From: Metapseudomonas sp043392685
GTDB taxonomy: Bacteria; Pseudomonadota; Gammaproteobacteria; Pseudomonadales; Pseudomonadaceae
Length of the DNA stretch: 64,000 nt
Strand: one strand, 5' to 3'
Assembly: GCA_043392685.1 (NCBI GenBank)
Contig: JBHZGM010000022.1
Below, piece after piece: positions 7,986 to 16,501 of the stretch. Position 1 is the first letter of the stretch; each line of letters opens with the position of its first letter. The position numbers and the translations under genes are program-made. The notes under the pieces were generated by a model. The model was not told where the DNA came from, ran no database searches, and saw nothing but the letters and a program-made list of their open reading frames with translations.

Positions 7986-8052
7986 TTCTTCATTCGCGAT
8001 TGAAATCGCGCACAGGCACAACGTAGCCTTCCCGCCCCACAATGCTTGGGAT

Positions 8053-8406
8053 TCAGAGCCGATCCAGTCCGTCGCGTTCAGCCAGGCCCTTGAGTTGACC
8101 CACTTCTTCGCTCGTGGGCGCAGGGGCGGGGGAGAGTGGCTGCAGCACGTCGCGGACGAAGGCGAGGAACACGGTGTAGACCTGCTCACGGCCGTCGTCG
8201 TGACGCACCACGAAGAAGGGCGCGGTATCCACGCCGTAATGCTGCGCCGCCATCCAGCCGGCGCTGGCCGGGTTGCGCTCGTCGGCCACGAGGATGCGGT
8301 CGATCCGCCCCAGGTGGCCGCCGCGCTCAAGGCGTTCCATCACATCCCGGCATTTGCGGCAGTCCTGGCCATCGGCCAGGACTTTCTTCACCAGGGTGAT
8401 GCGCAC
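8053..8406 (-). CDS. Thioredoxin/glutaredoxin-like protein linked to cysH
   Basis: A 117-residue thioredoxin-fold protein with CRKC at about residues 16-19 (GQDCRKCRDVMERL), a strand RIDRILVAD and a cis-Pro-like DTAPFFVVRHD. The CxxC and immediate linkage to the APS reductase gene (3-nt gap) suggest it supplies electrons to, or otherwise serves, CysH; this is inference. The start is GTG at 8406. It is translated just after the cysH stop and likely coupled to it. The same gene pair precedes thrH and pabB in other Pseudomonas, supporting a conserved functional link. Confidence 0.82.
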   Translation of the reverse strand: MRITLVKKVLADGQDCRKCRDVMERLERGGHLGRIDRILVADERNPASAGWMAAQHYGVDTAPFFVVRHDDGREQVYTVFLAFVRDVLQPLSPAPAPTSEEVGQLKGLAERDGLDRL

Positions 8407-8409
8407 GGC

Positions 8410-9144
8410 TCAAGCCTTGCTGATCAGGTTGCCGGCGTGCAGGCCGCACTCCTTCTGGGTGGCTTCTTCCCACCACCAGCGGCCTTCACGCTCATGCTGG
8501 TTCGGCAGCACCGGGCGGGTGCAGGGTTCGCAGCCGATGCTGATGAAGCCGCGCTCGTGCAGCGGGTTATAGGGAATCTCCAGCATGCGGATGTAGGCCC
8601 AGACTTCCTCGCTGGTCATCTGCGCCAGCGGGTTGAACTTGTACAGCGGCTTGTCCGGAGTGGAGAAGGCGCCGTCCACTTCCAGTACCGCCACCTGGGA
8701 ACGGGTGCCGGGGCTCTGGTCGCGGCGCTGGCCTGTGGCCCAGGCAGTCACGCTGGCGAGCTTGCGCCGGAGCGGTTCGATCTTGCGGATGCCGCAGCAC
8801 TCGCTGTGACCGTCCTTGAAGAAGCTGAACAGGCCCTTTTCCTTGACGAAGGGTTCCAGCAGGCGCGGGTCCGGCGTCAGCACCTCGATGGCGATGCCGT
8901 AGTGCTCGCGCACCTGCTCGATGAAGCGGTAGGTTTCCGGATGCAGGCGGCCGGTATCCAGGCTGAATACCTTGACGTTCTTGTTCAGTTTCCAGGCCAT
9001 GTCCACCAGCACCACATCTTCGGCGCCGCTGAAGGAGATCCACAGTTCGTCACCGAAATGCTCGAAGGCGAGTTTGAGGATGTCCTGGGGGGACTTGCTG
9101 GCATAGCTCGCCGCCAGTTCGGCGACGTCGAAGGGTTGGCTCAT
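8410..9144 (-). CDS. cysH: Adenylylsulfate (APS) reductase, assimilatory
   Basis: Reduces adenylylsulfate to sulfite with thioredoxin as donor, in cytosolic sulfate assimilation. The 244-residue protein has the PP-loop-type SFSGAEDVVLVDMAW, the dinucleotide site VFSLDTGRLHPET, and the Cys set that ligates a [4Fe-4S] cluster in APS reductases: ECCGIRK (CC pair) and GCEPCTR (CxxC). The C-terminal catalytic motif ECGLH is present (KECGLHAGN). The four cluster cysteines identify the APS-using rather than the PAPS-using enzyme. It is divergent from thrH, with an AT-rich intergenic region that is the expected place for CysB control. The adjacent thioredoxin-like gene is probably in the same operon. 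Confidence 0.97.
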   Translation of the reverse strand: MSQPFDVAELAASYASKSPQDILKLAFEHFGDELWISFSGAEDVVLVDMAWKLNKNVKVFSLDTGRLHPETYRFIEQVREHYGIAIEVLTPDPRLLEPFVKEKGLFSFFKDGHSECCGIRKIEPLRRKLASVTAWATGQRRDQSPGTRSQVAVLEVDGAFSTPDKPLYKFNPLAQMTSEEVWAYIRMLEIPYNPLHERGFISIGCEPCTRPVLPNQHEREGRWWWEEATQKECGLHAGNLISKA

Positions 9145-9338
9145 CAGGCAGGCTTCCTTATAGGGAGTGGCGCTGGGCGCGCTCTATGGCGCGCATCTTA
9201 ACAAAGGGTGAGTTATGCCCCTAAATAACCATCAGGAAGTAGCACTGCCATATTTGGCTATAAGTGGCGCGTTGCACCGCCTGGGGGGAGCGGATAGAGT
9301 GCCGCCTCCAATCAAAAAGCCATGCGGGGAAATTGCTC

Positions 9339-9956
9339 GTGGAAATCGCCTGTCTCGACCTTGAAGGTGTACTGGTTCCGGAAATCTGGATCGCCTTTGC
9401 GGAAAAAACCGGAATCGAAGCGCTCAAGGCGACCACCCGGGACATCCCGGACTACGACGTGCTGATGAAGCAGCGTCTGCGCATCCTCGACGAGCATGGC
9501 CTGAAGCTGTCCGACATCCAGGAAGTGATCGCCACCCTGAAGCCGCTGGAAGGCGCCGTCGAGTTCGTCGACTGGCTGCGCGAGCGCTTCCAGGTCGTCA
9601 TCCTTTCCGACACTTTCTACGAATTCTCCCAGCCGCTGATGCGCCAGCTCGGCTTCCCGACGCTGCTCTGCCACCGCCTGATCACCGACGACACCGATCG
9701 CGTGGTGAGCTACCAGCTGCGCCAGAAGGATCCCAAGCGTCAGTCCGTGATCGCCTTCAAGAGCCTCTACTACCGCGTGATCGCCGCTGGCGACTCCTAC
9801 AACGACACCACCATGCTCAGCGAAGCCCACGCCGGCATCCTGTTCCATGCCCCGGAAAACGTGATCCGCGAGTTCCCGCAGTTCCCGGCGGTGCATACCT
9901 ACGAAGACCTCAAGCGCGAGTTCATCAAGGCCTCCAGCCGCCAGCTGAGCCTCTGA
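9339..9956 (+). CDS. thrH: ThrH: phosphoserine phosphatase / homoserine kinase-like phosphotransferase
   Basis: A 205-residue HAD-superfamily enzyme, essentially the length of Pseudomonas ThrH, a phosphoserine phosphatase that can also transfer the phosphoryl group to homoserine. HAD motif I is CLDLEGVLVPE, motif II VILSDTFYEF, motif III the Lys in RQKDPKRQS, and motif IV IAAGDSYNDTTML. Motif I reads DLEGV rather than the usual DxDxT/V, a distinctive feature of ThrH. The start is GTG 9339 with GGGGAAA upstream. Longer in-frame starts would add residues not expected in the family. It is monocistronic, with its own terminator, and divergent from cysH. Confidence 0.95.
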   Translation: MEIACLDLEGVLVPEIWIAFAEKTGIEALKATTRDIPDYDVLMKQRLRILDEHGLKLSDIQEVIATLKPLEGAVEFVDWLRERFQVVILSDTFYEFSQPLMRQLGFPTLLCHRLITDDTDRVVSYQLRQKDPKRQSVIAFKSLYYRVIAAGDSYNDTTMLSEAHAGILFHAPENVIREFPQFPAVHTYEDLKREFIKASSRQLSL

Positions 9957-9970
9957 GCCTGTCGCCCATG

Positions 9971-9996
9971 AAAAAGCCCGCGAAAGCGGGCTTTTT
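9971..9996 (+). terminator. thrH terminator
   Basis: AAAAAGCCCGC (9971-9981) pairs with GCGGGCTTTTT (9986-9996) around a GAAA tetraloop and ends in a T run. Confidence 0.92.
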
Positions 9997-10028
9997 CATT
10001 TCTGTTGGCTGAAGGGCTCCAGGAACCT

Positions 10029-10125
10029 TGTGGGGGCGAATTCATTCGCTAAGGGCAGCGCAGCTGCCCCAGGTCGTTAAAGGGGCAGGCCATAGGCCCG
10101 CACAGCGATTGAAATCTCCCCCACA
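10029..10125. repeat. Cloverleaf palindromic repeat, copy A
   Basis: A 97-bp intergenic element bounded by TGTGGGGGCGAATTCATT and its near-complement ending CCCCCACA. An internal GGGCAGC/GCTGCCC hairpin is present. Same family as copies at 11649, 12651, 35609, 48600, 48742, 48868, 50671 and 59531. Confidence 0.9.
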
Positions 10126-10139
10126 GATGAACGATTCAC

Positions 10140-11489
10140 TCATGCCCCCATCCCCTCCAGCGTTTCCATCAGCACCTTCACCTTGGTGATGGATTCCCGG
10201 TACTCCTCTTGCCAGTCGGAGTCGGCGACTATGCCGCCGCCGCCCCAGCAACTGGCCTGGCCGTCCTTCACCAGCACGGTGCGGATGGCGATGGAGCTGT
10301 CGAGCTCGCCGCGCACGTCGAGATAGAGGAGGGAGCCGCAGTAGATCGAACGGCGGTTGGGCTCCAGCTCGTCGATGATCTGCATTGCGCGGATCTTCGG
10401 CGCGCCGGTGATGGAGCCGCCGGGGAAGCTGCCGGTGATCAGGTCCAGCGCGTCCTTGTCGTCGGCCAGGCGGCCGGTGATGGCGCTCACCAGGTGATGC
10501 ACGTTGGGGTAGCTTTCCAGCGCGAACAGCTCGGGCACCCGCACTGAGCCGATGGCGCAGCTGCGCCCCAGGTCGTTGCGCAGCAGGTCCACGATCATCA
10601 GGTTCTCGGCGCGGTCCTTGCGGCTGGCCAGCAATTCTTCTGCCTGGGCGCGGTCCTCTTCGGGGGTACGGCCGCGTGGCCGGGTGCCCTTGATCGGGCG
10701 GGTTTCCACCTGGCCCTGGCTGACCTTGATGAAGCGTTCCGGCGACAGGCTGAGGATGGCGCCACCGTCATCCAGCGCCTGGTAGCCGGCGAAGGGTGTT
10801 GGACAGGCTGTGCGCAGGGCCTGGTAAGCGGTCCAGGGATCGCCCTCGCAGGGCGCCTGGAAGCGCTGGGTGAAGTTCACCTGGTAGCAATCGCCGGCCT
10901 GGATGTACGCCTGCACCCGTTCGATGGCGTTGCGGTAACGCTCTTCCGTCAGGTTGGCGACGAAGGGCGCCCGCAGGCGGAACGGGGTGGACGGCAGCTG
11001 CGCCGGTTCGCTGAACAGGGCGATCAGGCGTGCGCGCTCGGTCTCACCGAGGCTGGGGTGGAACACCAGTTGGCTGCTGCGCAACTGGTGGTCGCTGACC
11101 AGCGCCCAGGCATAGAGGCCCAGTCGGGCATCCGGCAGTTGCAGGTCGTCGATGGCCTGTTCCGGCAATTGCTCCACCCGCCGGCCGAAGTCATAGGCCA
11201 GGTAGCCGATCAGTCCGCCGATGAATGGCAGCTCGATTCCCGCGGGAAGGCCGGCTTCGCCGAGGCTGGCCAGGGCCTTGCGCAAGCGCTGGGCGAAGTC
11301 CGTGGCCGATTCGCCCGGCATCGCCGCCAATTCTGCCAGGGGCCAGGCGCTGAACAGGTCGTAGCGTCCACGCTCGGCCACCGGGCGACCGGCGTCCAGC
11401 AGCACGGCGCCCGGTGCCTGGCGCACCAGGGCGAAGCGTTCGCAGGGAGATTCATGATAGGGAAGGGCGTGTAGATGGCAGTCAGGCAT
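10140..11489 (-). CDS. pabB: Aminodeoxychorismate synthase component I
   Basis: With glutamine amidotransferase PabA this enzyme converts chorismate to 4-amino-4-deoxychorismate for p-aminobenzoate and folate synthesis. The 449-residue protein has the N-terminal anthranilate synthase-like half and the C-terminal chorismate-binding domain. Characteristic stretches are YQVNFTQRFQAP, FAGYQALDDGGAILSLSPERF, IKGTRPRGRTPEED, DLLRNDLGRSC and GGGGIVADSDWQEEYRE. The IKGTRPRG Lys is the residue that forms the covalent intermediate in PabB and separates it from TrpE. Start 11489 is the first in-frame ATG before the conserved N-terminus. It is the last gene of the conserved cysB-cysH-thrH-pabB block. Confidence 0.95.
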   Translation of the reverse strand: MPDCHLHALPYHESPCERFALVRQAPGAVLLDAGRPVAERGRYDLFSAWPLAELAAMPGESATDFAQRLRKALASLGEAGLPAGIELPFIGGLIGYLAYDFGRRVEQLPEQAIDDLQLPDARLGLYAWALVSDHQLRSSQLVFHPSLGETERARLIALFSEPAQLPSTPFRLRAPFVANLTEERYRNAIERVQAYIQAGDCYQVNFTQRFQAPCEGDPWTAYQALRTACPTPFAGYQALDDGGAILSLSPERFIKVSQGQVETRPIKGTRPRGRTPEEDRAQAEELLASRKDRAENLMIVDLLRNDLGRSCAIGSVRVPELFALESYPNVHHLVSAITGRLADDKDALDLITGSFPGGSITGAPKIRAMQIIDELEPNRRSIYCGSLLYLDVRGELDSSIAIRTVLVKDGQASCWGGGGIVADSDWQEEYRESITKVKVLMETLEGMGA

Positions 11490-11648
11490 AAGGGCAGCGT
11501 GGGCAGAATGCAGTCGCGGATTCTAGTCTGCCCGCAGTGGCGATCCTAGGGCCTATTCTGACGTTTACGCAGGAAAAGCGTTCTGTCATTTGCGTACCAG
11601 TCCCACGGAGATCGGGGCTCGTTCGAACTGGCCGTTGTGAAAAGACAT

Positions 11649-11740
11649 TGTGGGGGTGAATTCATTCGCTATGGGCAGCGCAGCTGCCCCGTCTCCCGGG
11701 CAGGCCTTCGGCCTGCTCAGCGATTGAAATCGCCCCCACA
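11649..11740. repeat. Cloverleaf palindromic repeat, copy B
   Basis: A 92-bp member with outer arm TGTGGGGGTGAATTCATT and 3' arm of the GATTGAAATCGCC type, plus internal GGGCAGC/GCTGCCC and GGCAGGCC/GGCCTGC hairpins. The rest of the 395-bp gap between pabB and the methyltransferase gene shows no gene. Confidence 0.9.
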
Positions 11741-11884
11741 GGAGGTGCGCAAGACTTGGTTCCTGCGCGCTTTGCTCCCCTTTCCTTTCGGGAGCGGGGC
11801 GGGGGGAGGGAGGGGAAACCTTCGCAGGGCGCCTTGATCGCGCGCTATGCTGGCAACCCCAGCGACCCGAAGCGGATTCCTGCC

Positions 11885-12634
11885 ATGTCCGATACCCGCG
11901 CGCTTTTCACCCGCCAATCCGACGCCTATCGCGCCAATCGTCCCACCTATGACCCCGCCCTGATCGCCTGGCTCAGCCAGCAGGCGCCGGACCAGTCGCT
12001 GGCCTGGGACTGCGGTTGTGGCACCGGCCAGGCCACCACCGACCTGGCCAGGCACTTCCGGCAGGTGGTCGGCACTGATGTCAGCGCCCAGCAACTGGCG
12101 CGGGCCGAGCCTGCGCCCAACATCGACTACCGCTGCGAACCGGCGGAACAGACCTCGCTGGCCACACGCAGCGTGTCCCTGATCCTGGTGGCCCAGGCAC
12201 TGCACTGGTTCGACCTGGAGCGCTTCTATGCCGAAGTGCGTCGGGTGAGCCGGCCGGGCGGATTGCTGGCGGTGATCTCCTATAACCGCTCAAGCATCGC
12301 GCCGGAAGTGGATGCGCTGGTCGATCACCTCTATCAGGACATCCTCGGCAGCTACTGGGCGGAAGAGCGCAAGCATGTGGAGCAGGGCTATCGCACCCTG
12401 CCGTTCCCCTTCGAGCGCATCGAGGTGCCGCCCTTCACTCTGGATGCCGACTGGGATCTGGCGCGCCTGCTGGGATACCTGGAAAGCTGGTCGGCCCTTG
12501 GCACCTACAAATCCGTCCATGGCACCGATCCCCTCGACCCGCTGCGCGAACGCTTCCAGCAGGCCTGGGGCGACCCGGCCAGCACCCGCCGGGTGAGCTG
12601 GCCGCTGACGGTGAATCTGGGGCGGGTTTCCTGA
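11885..12634 (+). CDS. Class I SAM-dependent methyltransferase
   Basis: A 249-residue methyltransferase of the type-11/UbiE-like superfamily. SAM-binding motif I is AWDCGCGTGQATTDLA (about residues 40-55), followed by VVGTDVSAQQL (motif II region), the acidic loop and LILVAQALHWFDLERFYAEV, typical of the TMT/YafE-like subgroup. VRRVSRPGGLLAVISYN is the post-motif III strand. The methyl acceptor is unknown. ATG 11885 was chosen because homology-like sequence starts with MSDTRALFTRQSDAYRANRP; no strong ribosome site is visible. It stands alone between two cloverleaf repeats. Confidence 0.88.
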   Translation: MSDTRALFTRQSDAYRANRPTYDPALIAWLSQQAPDQSLAWDCGCGTGQATTDLARHFRQVVGTDVSAQQLARAEPAPNIDYRCEPAEQTSLATRSVSLILVAQALHWFDLERFYAEVRRVSRPGGLLAVISYNRSSIAPEVDALVDHLYQDILGSYWAEERKHVEQGYRTLPFPFERIEVPPFTLDADWDLARLLGYLESWSALGTYKSVHGTDPLDPLRERFQQAWGDPASTRRVSWPLTVNLGRVS

Positions 12635-12650
12635 AGCCGGGCCATTCCTT

Positions 12651-12749
12651 TGTGGGGGCGAATTCATTCGCTAAGGGCAGCGCAGCTGCCCCCCTCGAAT
12701 TACTCGAGGCAGGCCTTCGGCCCGCATAGCGATTGAAATCGCCCCCACA
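12651..12749. repeat. Cloverleaf palindromic repeat, copy C
   Basis: A 99-bp member with the 5' arm of the AATTCATT type and the 3' arm of the GATTGAAATC type, with an extra short CTCGA.. hairpin in the central loop. It separates the methyltransferase and SCO genes, which are convergent. Confidence 0.9.
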
Positions 12750-12776
12750 AGGTTTGTCGCCCCGACTAGCCCGACC

Positions 12777-13445
12777 TCAAGCCGGCAAACCCGCATCCCT
12801 GCCGTTGTACGCGGTGTAGTCCACCGACCGATCCACCATGTTGATCGCCGCCACCAACTGCTCGGGATGGGAGCGGGCCGAGGCCATGGTCCACTGGTCG
12901 TAGCGGTCATTGCCGATGCGCACCATGCGGATGTGCGTCGCGCGGTCGGCGTCGATCACCGGGTCCGGGTCGAAGAAGCCGAGCTTGCGCCGCAGTTTCT
13001 CCAGATCCGCCGGTTCTCCGGTCAGGAACAGCCATCCCGGCCCGACGTGATGGGACTCGGCGTATTCCCTGAGGACTTCCGGCGTATCCAGCTCCGGCTG
13101 CAGGGTGATGGAGTACATGAAGATGTTCTTCCCGGCACGCTCGCCCAAAAGCCTCTGGGCGCCGCGCAGGTTGGCGGTCATGGTGGGGCAGAGGCCGCCG
13201 CACATCGTGTACATCATGTTGAAGGTCACTACCTTGTCACGCATCAGGTCGTCGTAGAGCTTCACGCGCTTGCCCTGGTGCGTGTAGAGCGTGAGGTTGG
13301 GGAAGTAGCGGGCGCCGAAGCTGTCGCCCTCGGCGTACTCGGGTTCCGGGGCGGCCCAGTTGCGGCCCGCCAGGCCGGCACTCAGCGCGGCCAGGCCCGC
13401 GGCAGCCACACCGGCGCCGAACAGCAGGTTTCTGCGAGTGTTCAT
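12777..13445 (-). CDS. SCO1/SenC-type copper chaperone, probably Tat-exported
   Basis: A 222-residue thioredoxin-fold copper protein. The metal-binding CxxxC is MYTMCGGLCPTM (about residues 74-85) and the conserved distal His is in RATHIRMVRIG (about residue 171). An N-terminal TRRNLLFGAGVAAAGLAAL has a twin-arginine followed by a hydrophobic stretch, so it is likely periplasmic through Tat. It may alternatively be membrane-anchored like other SCO proteins. It is encoded 35 bp downstream of the multicopper oxidase gene, so it probably delivers copper to it or maintains its thiols rather than serving cytochrome oxidase. Start MNTRRNLL was chosen because longer reading runs into intergenic and MCO sequence. 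Confidence 0.88.
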   Translation of the reverse strand: MNTRRNLLFGAGVAAAGLAALSAGLAGRNWAAPEPEYAEGDSFGARYFPNLTLYTHQGKRVKLYDDLMRDKVVTFNMMYTMCGGLCPTMTANLRGAQRLLGERAGKNIFMYSITLQPELDTPEVLREYAESHHVGPGWLFLTGEPADLEKLRRKLGFFDPDPVIDADRATHIRMVRIGNDRYDQWTMASARSHPEQLVAAINMVDRSVDYTAYNGRDAGLPA

Positions 13446-13480
13446 CTGGCATCTCCAGTAACGATCAAGGTTGGCGGTGA

Positions 13481-15364
13481 TCAGCTGACGCCGCACCCCT
13501 CTGGCGGTTCGGGCGGCGTGTCGTCCTCCACGTCCCAGCGGATCATCATGCCGTGGTCCTCGTGGATCACGTTGTGGCAATGCATGACGTACTTGCCGGT
13601 GAAGTCGCGGAAGCGCAGGAACACCCTGACCGTTTCGTCCTTGCCGAGCACAAAGACGTCCTTGCGCCCCCGCTCGTGTGCCGGAACGGTCACCGGCACC
13701 CCCTTGATCGCTCTGCTGAGGATGCGGCCTTCCTCGAAGTGGACATGCACGGGGTGTAGCCAGCCGCCGCTCTCGTTGACCAGTTCCCAGACCTCGCACT
13801 CGCCCTTGTCGATCTTGGCACTGCTGTTGAGGATGTTTTCCGGTTTGCCGTTGACCGCCCATTCGCCTCCTGTGCGGTCGAACACCCAGCGGCGCACCTT
13901 GGCTCGCTTGATTTCCTCGTCGCACAGCGGGCGCAGCGGCCGCAGCACGTCGGGCACCTGGCTGAGGTCCTGTTCCGGCGGGTCGCGGTCCACCAGCAGT
14001 TTGAGCACCTTGGTGCCAGAACCCTCCACCTTGTCCGGGCCCCTGGTGGTTTCCTGGGTCAGGCGGTTGGTCAGGAACAGCTCGGTACCAATGGGGTATT
14101 TGGAAAAATCCACCACCAGGTCGGCACGCTCGGCAACGCCCAGGCGAACGTTGCCCATGCTGCGGATCGGCGCCGGCAGCAGGTTGCCGTCGTTGGCGAT
14201 GTAGGTGAAGGTCTGCGCCTTGCCCTTGCTGTCATTCAGGTAGAACTCGTAGAAGCGCGACGGGCCGGCGTTGAGCAGGCGCAGGCGGTACTTGCGACGG
14301 GCCACTCGCAGCACCGGCTCGATCTTGCCATTGACCAGGATCTTGTCGCCCAGGGTGCCGTCGGGGTCGAACCGGTCGAATACCAGCTGGCCCTTCGAGT
14401 CGAAGCGCATGTCGTTGAAGGCCAGCATGTAGTCGTACGGGTAGCTGGGCAGGCGCAGGGCTTCGGGGCTCGGGTCCTTTTCGTCGCCGGAATCCAGGTG
14501 GTCGAACAACAGGTAGAAGCCGAACAGCCCGCGCACCACGTTCTGCGAGGTGGCCTGCCAGGTGTGGTCGTGGAACCACAGGGTGCCGAGGGCTTCGCGG
14601 TAGTCGCCGATGCCGTTCTGCATCTCGTCCAGGCCGGCGTAGACGTTGGGGTAGAAGTGGTCCTTGTACTCGCCCTTGTAGTCCAGGGTCACGCCCTGCT
14701 TGTTGGCACTGTAGAAGTCGCCGGGGAAACCGTCGCTTTCCGAGGGAGTGTGCAGGTTGTGCAGGTGCGTCGAGATGTAGGGGGCGCCGACGCCGATGTG
14801 GTCCTTGGGCAGCTTGCAGTGGAAGCGGCAGATCACCGGCTGGCCGTAGCGGGCGAAGATGACCGGGCTGAAGCTGTCTGGCGTGGAGTCGGCGGCGCGG
14901 TAGCTCCACACCTTGATCTCCGGCAGGTCGGGGTGCGCCTTCCAGGGGCGTTCCACTACATTGATTTCGTACAGGGTCGGGTCGTAGCACAGCTCATAGT
15001 AGCGCTGGTGCGGCTTGCGGCCACACTCGCCGGTAGCGGCATTGGCCTCGAGGCTATACGGCACCACCTGGACGCCATCGGCGCCATGCAGTTCGCTGAC
15101 CGGGTTCAGCGGGCTCATCTGGTTGGGAAGAAATTCCTTCCAGGGCGTGGTTCTCGGGCTGGTGACTTCCGAGGTGTCGCTATCCTTGGCCTGGCTGTCG
15201 CTTTCTGTGAGCAGCAAGGGCAGGGCGCTGGCAGCAGCGGACCATTTCAGGAAGGAGCGGCGGTTGGTGCTGGCGAGGGGTTGTTCTGATTGTTGGTTCG
15301 CGTCGTCGGTGGTATTCCGGGGGACAAGCGAGTTTCCCCAGGAACTCAAGCGAAAGGTCTTCAC
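13481..15364 (-). CDS. Multicopper oxidase, CotA/bilirubin-oxidase type, Tat-exported
   Basis: A 627-residue three-cupredoxin oxidase that would couple one-electron substrate oxidation to O2 reduction. All four copper clusters are present: HLHNLH near residue 202, WFHDHTW near 263, HPVHVHFEEG near 543, and HCHNVIHEDHGMM near 593-605 with the axial Met. STNRRSFLKW at residues 33-41 is a Tat signal followed by a hydrophobic segment. Length and the HCHNVIHEDHGMM spacing fit bacterial CotA/phenoxazinone-synthase-like enzymes more than CueO: no Met-rich insertion is seen. It forms an operon with the SCO protein. The substrate is unknown; manganese, phenolics or bilirubin-like compounds are possible in the family. 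The start at 15364 places the twin-arginine motif 34 residues in, so a shorter N-terminus is possible. Confidence 0.93.
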   Translation of the reverse strand: MKTFRLSSWGNSLVPRNTTDDANQQSEQPLASTNRRSFLKWSAAASALPLLLTESDSQAKDSDTSEVTSPRTTPWKEFLPNQMSPLNPVSELHGADGVQVVPYSLEANAATGECGRKPHQRYYELCYDPTLYEINVVERPWKAHPDLPEIKVWSYRAADSTPDSFSPVIFARYGQPVICRFHCKLPKDHIGVGAPYISTHLHNLHTPSESDGFPGDFYSANKQGVTLDYKGEYKDHFYPNVYAGLDEMQNGIGDYREALGTLWFHDHTWQATSQNVVRGLFGFYLLFDHLDSGDEKDPSPEALRLPSYPYDYMLAFNDMRFDSKGQLVFDRFDPDGTLGDKILVNGKIEPVLRVARRKYRLRLLNAGPSRFYEFYLNDSKGKAQTFTYIANDGNLLPAPIRSMGNVRLGVAERADLVVDFSKYPIGTELFLTNRLTQETTRGPDKVEGSGTKVLKLLVDRDPPEQDLSQVPDVLRPLRPLCDEEIKRAKVRRWVFDRTGGEWAVNGKPENILNSSAKIDKGECEVWELVNESGGWLHPVHVHFEEGRILSRAIKGVPVTVPAHERGRKDVFVLGKDETVRVFLRFRDFTGKYVMHCHNVIHEDHGMMIRWDVEDDTPPEPPEGCGVS

Positions 15365-15691
15365 GGCTGCGGTCCTCCACAGCTTGATGGACAGTGAGAT
15401 TTCGATCGCTCTGACTGCTCCTGGAGCACCTCGTACCGGTTGGCCTTATTGATTGGCTCTGTGGTTCTTGCCGGTCGAAGCTCGTACTGCGCTCTTGAAA
15501 CAGGTTGAAACAAATCTAAAGGAGACGATTGCCGAGTGCCATCATGTATCCGGGTGAAAACCGCCCCTGGCGGACTGGCGGCCAAAGTATCGATATGAAC
15601 GGCAGCGAAATGCCAATGGATTAATGGCTTGGGGCTGCAGATTGCGCGTTACGGATATTTGCCGGAAATTTGACGTTGTACGGGAGGACGC
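15365..15691. other. Divergent intergenic region upstream of the multicopper oxidase
   Basis: No gene is seen. TTGAAACAGG-type direct repeats start at 15495 and 15505, exactly 10 bp apart, about 130 bp upstream of the multicopper oxidase start, and may be a helically phased operator. The ribosome site GGGAGG (15682-15687) serves the next plus-strand gene. Confidence 0.45.
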
Positions 15692-16402
15692 ATGCACCAG
15701 GTTTCAGGGGTCGCGGTGGTCGAGGGGCTGGACGCGGAGCGCCAGTTGCTGGAACGCATCCAGCAGGGCGTGCAGGCATGCGGATTGCTGCTGTGGCGGC
15801 CACGGGAAGCGGCGCTGGTCATGCCGCAACGAATGAGCCGTCTGGCGGGGTTCGCCGAGGCCGAAGCCGAATGCCAGGCACTGGGCTGGCCGGTGGCCCT
15901 GCGCGACAGCGGTGGTGAACCGGTGCCGCAATCGCCCGCCGTGCTGAATGTGGCGCTGGCCTACGCCTTGCCACCCAGCGAGAGCGAAATGACCCGTATC
16001 GAGAACGCCTATCTGCGGCTCTGCCATCCGATGCTGGACTGGCTGGCCGGCATGGGGCTGGAAGGTGGGCTGGGAGAAGTGGACGGCGCCTTCTGCGACG
16101 GTCGCTACAACGTCACCCTGGCATCGCGAAAACTGGTCGGCACCGCACAACGCTGGCGTCGCCGCCGCGGCGATAGCCGCCATGTTGTGCTGGCCCACGC
16201 CGCGGTGCTGATGGAGAACCAGCGCGAACCCATGGTCGAGGTGGTGAATGCCTTCTACCGGGGCTGTGGCCTGGATAACCAGGTGCGCGCCGGCAGTCAT
16301 ATCGCCCTGGATGAATGCGTGGGGCAGGTGTGGAGCCGCCTGGACCCGCTGCGCGAATGCTATCGCCGGACGCTGGCGGAGGCGGGGCTGGAGCTTTCGT
16401 GA
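15692..16402 (+). CDS. Lipoate-protein ligase A / octanoyltransferase family protein
   Basis: A 236-residue member of the BPL/LplA/LipB superfamily, which attaches lipoyl, octanoyl or related groups to a lysine. The fold's hallmarks are visible: RQLLERIQQGVQACGLLLWRP, PQSPAVLNVALAYALPP, and the catalytic core EVDGAFCDGRYNVTLASRKLVGTAQRWRRR with the conserved SRKLVGTAQ, whose Lys is the family's key residue. It is shorter than E. coli LplA, lacking the C-terminal accessory domain. The acceptor and acyl donor are unknown, and biosynthetic lipB/lipA are not nearby. ATG 15692 follows GGGAGG. The prrF sRNA lies immediately downstream. Confidence 0.82.
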   Translation: MHQVSGVAVVEGLDAERQLLERIQQGVQACGLLLWRPREAALVMPQRMSRLAGFAEAEAECQALGWPVALRDSGGEPVPQSPAVLNVALAYALPPSESEMTRIENAYLRLCHPMLDWLAGMGLEGGLGEVDGAFCDGRYNVTLASRKLVGTAQRWRRRRGDSRHVVLAHAAVLMENQREPMVEVVNAFYRGCGLDNQVRAGSHIALDECVGQVWSRLDPLRECYRRTLAEAGLELS

Positions 16403-16467
16403 GTGGGGCGGAGGCCGGACCTTTTGTCGGCAAATGAAATTTATTCACAGCTGTGAGCAAATATCGC

Positions 16468-16495
16468 TTGACCTTAAAATGAGAATCATTATTAT
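16468..16495 (+). promoter_or_regulatory. prrF promoter overlapped by a Fur box
   Basis: A TTGACC -35 (16468-16473) and TATTAT -10 (16490-16495) flank a sequence beginning TAAAATGAGAATCATTATT (16475-16493) that matches the 19-bp Fur consensus at 15 positions by my count. Fur-Fe would occlude RNA polymerase, giving iron-starvation induction. Confidence 0.85.
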
Positions 16496-16501
16496 TCGAA
16501 T

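Noticed and set aside
12777..13925. Long form of the SCO protein extended into the multicopper oxidase gene
   Set aside because: The extension overlaps the oxidase coding sequence out of frame; the Tat-like start at 13445 gives a complete SCO protein.
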